Part shown: positions 7,028 to 10,910 of the stretch, in pieces
Numbering within the stretch: position 1 is the stretch's first letter
Layout of the letters: the number at the start of each line of letters is the position of its first letter
Assembly: GCA_905200265.1 (NCBI GenBank)
Contig: CAJKJS010000028.1
Coordinates: 1 to 10,910, forward strand
Length of the DNA stretch: 10,910 nucleotides
Origin: an uncultured Oscillospiraceae bacterium
GTDB lineage: Bacteria > Bacillota > Clostridia > Oscillospirales > Acutalibacteraceae
Direction: 5' to 3'
The notes under the pieces: model-generated
Seen by the model: only the letters and a program-made list of their open reading frames with translations
Databases searched by the model: none
Told to the model about the DNA's origin: nothing
Program-made: the position numbers and the translations under genes

Positions 7028-7056
7028 AGTATACACGTACCATGCCCAAAAGTCAA
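7028..7056 (-). promoter_or_regulatory. Promoter of the rubrerythrin gene
   Basis: On the minus strand -35 TTGACT (7056-7051) and -10 TATACT (7033-7028) are 17 bases apart. Directly upstream (7057-7096) the DNA is rich in A and T tracts, which could serve as an UP element. Predicted start near 7021. Confidence 0.82.
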
Positions 7057-7099
7057 GGAAAAATTGCAAATTCAAACTGTTTTTTCAAAAGAAACTGTA

Positions 7100-7136
7100 C
7101 GTGTGAACTTAGTTCGTACATTTCCAAGTTCACACG
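7100..7136. repeat. Perfect 11-bp inverted repeat between MATE 2 and rubrerythrin
   Basis: CGTGTGAACTT (7100-7110) and AAGTTCACACG (7126-7136) are exact inverted copies around 15 bases. A third partial half-site, GTTCGTAC (7112-7119), lies between them and can pair with GTACGTGTGAAC in an alternative fold. It lies 12 bases beyond the MATE 2 stop and about 45 bases upstream of the rubrerythrin -35. As RNA on the minus strand it is followed by TACAGTTTCTTTTG, so it may be a weak terminator for MATE 2. As DNA it may be a regulator site. Confidence 0.6.
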
Positions 7137-7147
7137 ACGCTTGCGTA

Positions 7148-8506
7148 TTATGTATTGGGGTATTGCATACGCAGATCGTGTATGCGGCGATAGCAGCAAG
7201 GTGCCAAAACAATCACAGCCCCGATCCATGCCAGGGGTTCCGCGTAGAAGATCCCCACTTCACCCAACCAGTTGGGCAGAGTAAGAACCGCCAAGACCCG
7301 CATAAACAATTCAAAAAAGCCCGAAACCATAGCGGCCACGGTGTTGCCCATCCCTTGCAGGGCCGAACGGTACTGGTGCAAAAGATACAGCACCGGTAGC
7401 GCCCAAGACATGATGCACAAATACTGATACCCAATATTGATGACTTGATCCACCTGCGCTGTATCGCCCGATACAAAACAGGCAACAATAGCTTTCCCAA
7501 ACAGCAGCATCGCGGCGGCAATCACTACGGCTACGCCCACGCCCAGCCAGGCGGCGGTACGCACACCTTTGCGTATCCGGCGGATTTGTCCGGCCCCAAG
7601 GTTTTGCCCGGCAAACGTACTCACGGCAAAGCCAAATGATACGGCCGCCAGTTCCAACAGACCATATAATTTATTGGTGGCTGTGTAGCCGGCCACAAAC
7701 AGAACACCATTCTGGTTAACAACCCACTGTACAAACAGCCCGCCCACGGCAATGATCAGATTTTGCAAAGCCATGGGAGCTCCTAACTTGACAAGAGTTA
7801 CTGCCAGCCGACCATCCCACCGGCGTTCTTCCCGGCTCATGCGCAGTTGAGGCATACGCAGCATAACCCGCAGGCAAATTAAGGCCGAAATCAGCTGAGA
7901 CATCACGGTACCCACAGCGGCCCCCATTACGCCCCAATGAAACCCCATAACAAACAGCAGATCTAGTGCAATATTGCTCACCGATGCCACTAGCATGGCA
8001 ATTAGCGGTGTACGGCTGTCTCCCAGTGCCCGCAAAATCGATGAAAAGGCATTGTATGCACCGTTAAACAAAATGCAGCTAAACAGAATACGCACATACA
8101 AAAGCGCGCCTTCCAGAATTTCCGGTGGGGTTTGCAAAACTTGCAGCAGCGGCCGGGAGCCAAGCAGTGCAATGACTGTCAAGCCTAGGGAACTAAACAG
8201 GCTGAGCCATAAGGTAGCCGCAACGGACCGGTGAATTCCTTCTTCATCTTTGGCTCCAAAGCGCTGGGCCACCAGTAGGGAAAAACCTTGTACCAGCCCA
8301 ATAATCACACTGAGCACCGACCAGGTAGGCCAATCCGCTGCCCCCAAAGTTGCCAGGGCGTCTACACCCACACCGCGCCCTACGACCAGCGTATCCACCG
8401 TCACATATAGTTGCTGGCAAACGTTGCCTGCCATAAGTGGCAAAGCAAACCGACATAGTAACGAAAGCGGACGGCCCTTCGTCATATCCATTACGTGCCC
8501 GCTCAC
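7148..8506 (-). CDS. MATE-family multidrug/toxin efflux transporter 2
   Basis: Integral membrane protein of 452 residues with about twelve predicted transmembrane segments, full length for a MATE exporter. Family marks are RFALPLMAGNVCQQLYVTVDTLVVGR at the N-terminus (helix 1, with the Gln-Leu-Tyr-x-x-x-Asp pattern), LVAQRFGAKDEEGIHRS after helix 2, FSSILRALGDSRTPL, and in the second half FAGQNLGAGQIRRIRKGVR and YRSALQGMGNT. Export of cationic compounds coupled to Na+ or H+ is the family role; the substrate is unknown. The GTG at 8506 is chosen because AGGAGG lies 7 bases upstream. It belongs to a different MATE subgroup from the transporter at 4920-6287, and the two share only family-level patterns, so they are not a recent duplication. 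Its promoter overlaps the end of msrC. Confidence 0.93.
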   Translation of the reverse strand: MSGHVMDMTKGRPLSLLCRFALPLMAGNVCQQLYVTVDTLVVGRGVGVDALATLGAADWPTWSVLSVIIGLVQGFSLLVAQRFGAKDEEGIHRSVAATLWLSLFSSLGLTVIALLGSRPLLQVLQTPPEILEGALLYVRILFSCILFNGAYNAFSSILRALGDSRTPLIAMLVASVSNIALDLLFVMGFHWGVMGAAVGTVMSQLISALICLRVMLRMPQLRMSREERRWDGRLAVTLVKLGAPMALQNLIIAVGGLFVQWVVNQNGVLFVAGYTATNKLYGLLELAAVSFGFAVSTFAGQNLGAGQIRRIRKGVRTAAWLGVGVAVVIAAAMLLFGKAIVACFVSGDTAQVDQVINIGYQYLCIMSWALPVLYLLHQYRSALQGMGNTVAAMVSGFFELFMRVLAVLTLPNWLGEVGIFYAEPLAWIGAVIVLAPCCYRRIHDLRMQYPNT

Positions 8507-8528
8507 CGTATCTCCTCCTCTTCTTCTG

Positions 8529-8555
8529 AAAAAATGGCGGTCTTTTTTCCCGCCA
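8529..8555 (-). terminator. Rho-independent terminator of the peptidase-msrC operon, inside the MATE 2 leader
   Basis: On the minus strand TGGCGG and CCGCCA form a perfect 6-bp GC-rich stem around GAAAAAAGA, followed by TTTTTT. It lies 32 bases after the msrC stop. It also lies downstream of the MATE 2 -10 box (8566-8561), so transcripts starting from that promoter would begin with this hairpin. Confidence 0.75.
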
Positions 8556-8560
8556 GACTG

Positions 8561-8590
8561 ATTGTATCAGAAGAAAGTGGCGGCTGTCAA
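8561..8590 (-). promoter_or_regulatory. Promoter of MATE transporter 2
   Basis: Minus strand -35 TTGACA (8590-8585, perfect consensus) and -10 TACAAT (8566-8561) are 18 bases apart. The -35 box contains the TGA stop codon of msrC. Predicted start is near 8554, at the foot of the terminator hairpin. Confidence 0.72.
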
Positions 8591-9108
8591 TCGGGGACAA
8601 TGAGAGAAAGAGAAAAATCGCAGGCATCACATAACCGGGCCGCGAACGCCGTAAGAAATGCCTCATCTTCTTCGGAAAAACGGGCCAAAAACGGACTGTC
8701 AATATCCAGCACTGCTACTACTTTTCCGTTTTGCCACATGGGAATGACAATTTCGCTGTTCGAAGCGCTGTCACAGGCGATATGTCCCGGAAATGCATGT
8801 ACATCCGGTACCCGCTGTACCTGTCCCAAAGCGGCCGCCGTACCACACACGCCCCGGCCCAGCGGGATGCGCAAACAGGCCGGGCGCCCCATAAACGGCC
8901 CCAACCGCAGCTCATCCCCCTGACGCAGATAAAACCCCGCCCAGTTAATCCCCGGTAGGGAGTGCCACAAAAGCGAAGCTGCATTCGCCAGGTGAGAAAT
9001 CGCAAACGTTTCCCCTTGGGTTAGGGAAGTAATGGTTTGTAAAAGCCTCGTACCCTCTTCGGTGCGCTGCGAAATCGGACGTGTTTCCTGCCATAGTTTA
9101 CCTTCCAT
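8587..9108 (-). CDS. msrC: Free methionine-(R)-sulfoxide reductase (GAF-domain fRMsr)
   Basis: Single-GAF-domain cytoplasmic enzyme of 173 residues that reduces free L-methionine-(R)-S-oxide to methionine using thioredoxin. The family signature is complete: NWAGFYL, LGPFMGRPACLRIPLGRGVCG, VPDVHAFPGHIACDSASNSEIVIP and AVLDIDSP. The three conserved cysteines are Cys78 (PACLRI), Cys88 (GVCG) and Cys112 (HIACDS). By homology with the characterised E. coli enzyme (C84, C94, C118), the last is the catalytic residue and the others resolve the disulfide. The ATG at 9108 has AAAAGGAG 8 bases upstream, located in the end of the peptidase gene. Only 2 bases separate it from the peptidase stop, so the two genes are co-transcribed. 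Repair of oxidised free methionine fits the rubrerythrin gene nearby. Confidence 0.95.
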   Translation of the reverse strand: MEGKLWQETRPISQRTEEGTRLLQTITSLTQGETFAISHLANAASLLWHSLPGINWAGFYLRQGDELRLGPFMGRPACLRIPLGRGVCGTAAALGQVQRVPDVHAFPGHIACDSASNSEIVIPMWQNGKVVAVLDIDSPFLARFSEEDEAFLTAFAARLCDACDFSLSLIVPD

Positions 9109-9110
9109 CG

Positions 9111-10835
9111 TTATCGCTCCTTTTCGTTCACTGGCCAGGTAATAGCTTTCTGATATAGCTCCTCTATTTCAAGGAGCAACCGGTTTTTTTGCCGCTGAAA
9201 ACGATTCTGCACCGCCAGAAAATAAACTGGACGGCTGTTTTCCCGGGTAAGGCCCACGGCCTTTCGTAGTTGGGAAAAGAGCGAAGATCCCGCATAGGCA
9301 TCGTCATGTTCATATTCACTGCCCCAGGAATAGCAAAGGCGCATCAGGCCTCCTGCAAAAGTTTGCACCAATGGGTCGCTATTGGGCAGGGTGTTGGCAT
9401 CTACCAGGGTCTGTAAGGGCTCCAGCGCATCCTTTAGTTTTTGCAACCGGGCCCGCACGTCATGCAGCGTAAAACAAGGGTCCGACTCTTCTTCAATTTG
9501 AGCTAATGCCCGATCCATTTTCTGGATAAATCCAGGCATGTCCACCGGCAAATCCCTGGCAACGGTCAGCGATGCCGCCATATGCACCATAACCCGGGTA
9601 TCCCGAACCAGATACTCCCAATCCAGCCGGGTCATGTCGTCATCCACCGTATGCCACCACGGCCCGGCGGAATCGGGCCAGTGGGGTAACCATTCGCTGC
9701 CGGGTTCAGGCGTAAACGAGCTCATCATGGAAAACGGCAGCCCAATGCCGGAAAACGATTCATCCGACGAACGGTTGAGCCCATCGGTCACCTGGCCGCA
9801 CTTAGCCCCGGATTCCTGAATCCAGGTCCTTAAGAGCCCTTCTTTTTCCATCCCACCGGTGGCCTTTCCCACCAATTGGCAGTTGATCCCGGAAAACATG
9901 TCTTGATTGAGCTGCCCAATACACTTTTGTCGCAATTCTTCATAATGACGGTCGGCATACGCCGCTGAACCGGCATATCGCCCATCAGAATGTCCGCCCC
10001 ACCACACAAACCGCACGCCACGCTGCAATAAATGGCGATTTTTCCACAGTACCCGGGCACACTCTATTTGGGCCACGTTAGCAGCCGCATTGTCGGTAAC
10101 CCCTTCGTACCAGGAATCATAGTGGCCGTTTACGAGCAAAAAGCTGTCCCGCTTACCGGGAATATCGGCAACCGGCATGCGGGCTGTGACAACCTGCTCA
10201 GCCATCTGCACGGTTAAACGTGCCTGGGTCACCCGGCCCGCGACAACATCATCCCACAAGGCTTCTCCGTCCCGCTGGGTAACGCACATAGCCGGCACAG
10301 TACCAAAACGCCACAAATTTTCCGGGGCCGGTCCACCCCATACGGTGCCGATGGTGTTGTGATGCAGCCTGTCTTCTGGGGTATCCCACACACTGATAAC
10401 CGCCAATGCACCATGCAGAAACGCTTTGATAACTTCTTCCCCATGGCGGCGGCGAGTCAGGACAATTTTGCCTCGCATGGCGGAAAGCCGTCTGCTCTCT
10501 GCCAAATCGGTACCATCCGTCGCCTCATCGCACCACAGAGGGCCCTGCAAATCCTGGCACGATGCACTAAACACCGCTGCCATAGCCTGAATCTGCCGCC
10601 ATTTTCCGTTTTCTTCCACATATAGCTGAGTGCTAATCGGATAACTGCGTAGAAATTCAAATGATTCCGCATGACAGGGAATACCATATGCCCTCAGTTG
10701 TCCCAAGATGTAATCCACACACGCTTCTCCATCCCAGGAACCCGTATACCGGTACCATCGACTGATGTGTGCCATATCATCCCGCAAACGAGATTCGGAT
10801 ATATCCGCAAGCCATCTGTTTTTTTCCTGTTCCAT
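9111..10835 (-). CDS. M28-like zinc peptidase with PA-type insert and altered active-site pair
   Basis: Protein of 574 residues without signal peptide or membrane segment, so cytoplasmic. An N-terminal helical region precedes a PA-like insert (about 90-215). The M28 peptidase core follows, with GHYDS (His238) and TDNAAAN (Asp248), the INQD-type NQDMFSG (Asp312), SSDESFSGIGLP (356-367) and WWHTVDD (His395). These match M28 metal-ligand positions. The usual Glu-Glu pair, which gives the general base and one metal ligand, is replaced by His282-Ser283 in WWGGHSDGRYAGSAAY. I recall similar His-Ser variants in other M28-like proteins, so this may be a subfamily rather than a defect. The last 150 residues are helical and not assigned. 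The ATG at 10835 has GGGGAGG about 10 bases upstream; a TTG at 10898 is part of the -35 box and cannot be the start. First gene of an operon with msrC. Confidence 0.85.
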   Translation of the reverse strand: MEQEKNRWLADISESRLRDDMAHISRWYRYTGSWDGEACVDYILGQLRAYGIPCHAESFEFLRSYPISTQLYVEENGKWRQIQAMAAVFSASCQDLQGPLWCDEATDGTDLAESRRLSAMRGKIVLTRRRHGEEVIKAFLHGALAVISVWDTPEDRLHHNTIGTVWGGPAPENLWRFGTVPAMCVTQRDGEALWDDVVAGRVTQARLTVQMAEQVVTARMPVADIPGKRDSFLLVNGHYDSWYEGVTDNAAANVAQIECARVLWKNRHLLQRGVRFVWWGGHSDGRYAGSAAYADRHYEELRQKCIGQLNQDMFSGINCQLVGKATGGMEKEGLLRTWIQESGAKCGQVTDGLNRSSDESFSGIGLPFSMMSSFTPEPGSEWLPHWPDSAGPWWHTVDDDMTRLDWEYLVRDTRVMVHMAASLTVARDLPVDMPGFIQKMDRALAQIEEESDPCFTLHDVRARLQKLKDALEPLQTLVDANTLPNSDPLVQTFAGGLMRLCYSWGSEYEHDDAYAGSSLFSQLRKAVGLTRENSRPVYFLAVQNRFQRQKNRLLLEIEELYQKAITWPVNEKER

Positions 10836-10868
10836 AGAAAAAGGCCCTCCCCTTCTATCCTTTTTGTC

Positions 10869-10898
10869 ATTGTAGGATGAAGAAAAGCAGATTGTCAA
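10869..10898 (-). promoter_or_regulatory. Promoter of the peptidase-msrC operon
   Basis: Minus strand -35 TTGACA (10898-10893) and -10 TACAAT (10874-10869) are 18 bases apart. Both hexamers and the spacing are identical to the MATE 2 promoter. Predicted start near 10862, giving a short leader of about 27 bases with the ribosome site. Confidence 0.75.
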
Positions 10899-10910
10899 GA
10901 CACCTGTTAC

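Noticed and set aside
7001..7399. Plus-strand open frame of 132 codons starting at the Fur/PerR-like palindrome
   Set aside because: Most of it is antisense to the MATE 2 C-terminus, and the rest is explained as promoter and repeat DNA for the minus strand. No ribosome site precedes it.
4920..8506. The two MATE genes as a tandem duplication flanking rubrerythrin
   Set aside because: They share only family-level patterns, differ in signature stretches and have separate promoters. No recent duplication is visible.
10836..10898. Longer peptidase N-terminus starting at a TTG at 10898
   Set aside because: The TTG is the first half of a consensus -35 TTGACA, and the transcript should begin near 10862. 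The ATG at 10835 has a ribosome site.
1..10910. Mobile element, prophage, CRISPR array, tRNA or riboswitch
   Set aside because: I looked for terminal repeats, transposase or integrase motifs, regularly spaced repeats, tRNA arms with a GTTCRA loop and long structured leaders. None was found, and gaps between genes are at most about 170 bases.

Overview
The window looks like chromosomal DNA of an anaerobic, moderately GC-rich Bacillota, most likely class Clostridia. The reasons are: strong AGGAGG-type ribosome binding sites with ATG, GTG and TTG starts, sigma-A type promoters, a NiaR (YrxA-type) NAD repressor, a WYL regulator, a DUF362/ferredoxin protein, a rubrerythrin and two MATE exporters. 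Negativicutes or another Bacillota class cannot be excluded from sequence reading alone. Ten protein genes fill almost the whole window. I see no tRNA, rRNA, CRISPR array, insertion sequence or phage gene, and no intergenic gap above about 170 bases.

Layout. (1) Bases 13-2469, minus strand: a compact operon niaR - sfsA - fruK-like kinase, with gaps of 4 and 23 bases, read from a promoter near 2494-2522. (2) Bases 2582-4861, plus strand: a WYL-domain transcription factor, diverging from niaR, followed by a DUF362 protein with two 4Fe-4S motifs. A strong hairpin at 4877-4914 separates it from the converging gene. (3) Bases 4920-6287, minus: MATE transporter 1 with its own consensus promoter. 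(4) Bases 6440-6982, minus: rubrerythrin with a strong promoter, a perfect 15-bp Fur/PerR-like palindrome in its leader and its own terminator. (5) Bases 7148-8506, minus: MATE transporter 2. (6) Bases 8587-10835, minus: a two-gene operon of an M28-like peptidase and a free methionine-R-sulfoxide reductase (msrC). It is closed by a terminator that lies inside the promoter-leader region of MATE 2.

How the genes fit together. The right half has an oxidative-stress flavour: rubrerythrin removes peroxide and MsrC repairs free oxidised methionine. MsrC is joined to a cytoplasmic peptidase that could release amino acids. The left operon combines NAD-dependent repression with a sugar kinase and SfsA. 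These links are inferred from gene order.

I did not find a convincing undescribed multi-gene system. The most unusual points are a roughly 90-residue C-terminal extension on the sugar kinase, a peptidase whose catalytic Glu-Glu pair is replaced by His-Ser, a terminator hairpin at the very start of the MATE 2 transcript, and the Fur/PerR-like operator plus a cluster of GTGTGAAC half-sites around the rubrerythrin gene.
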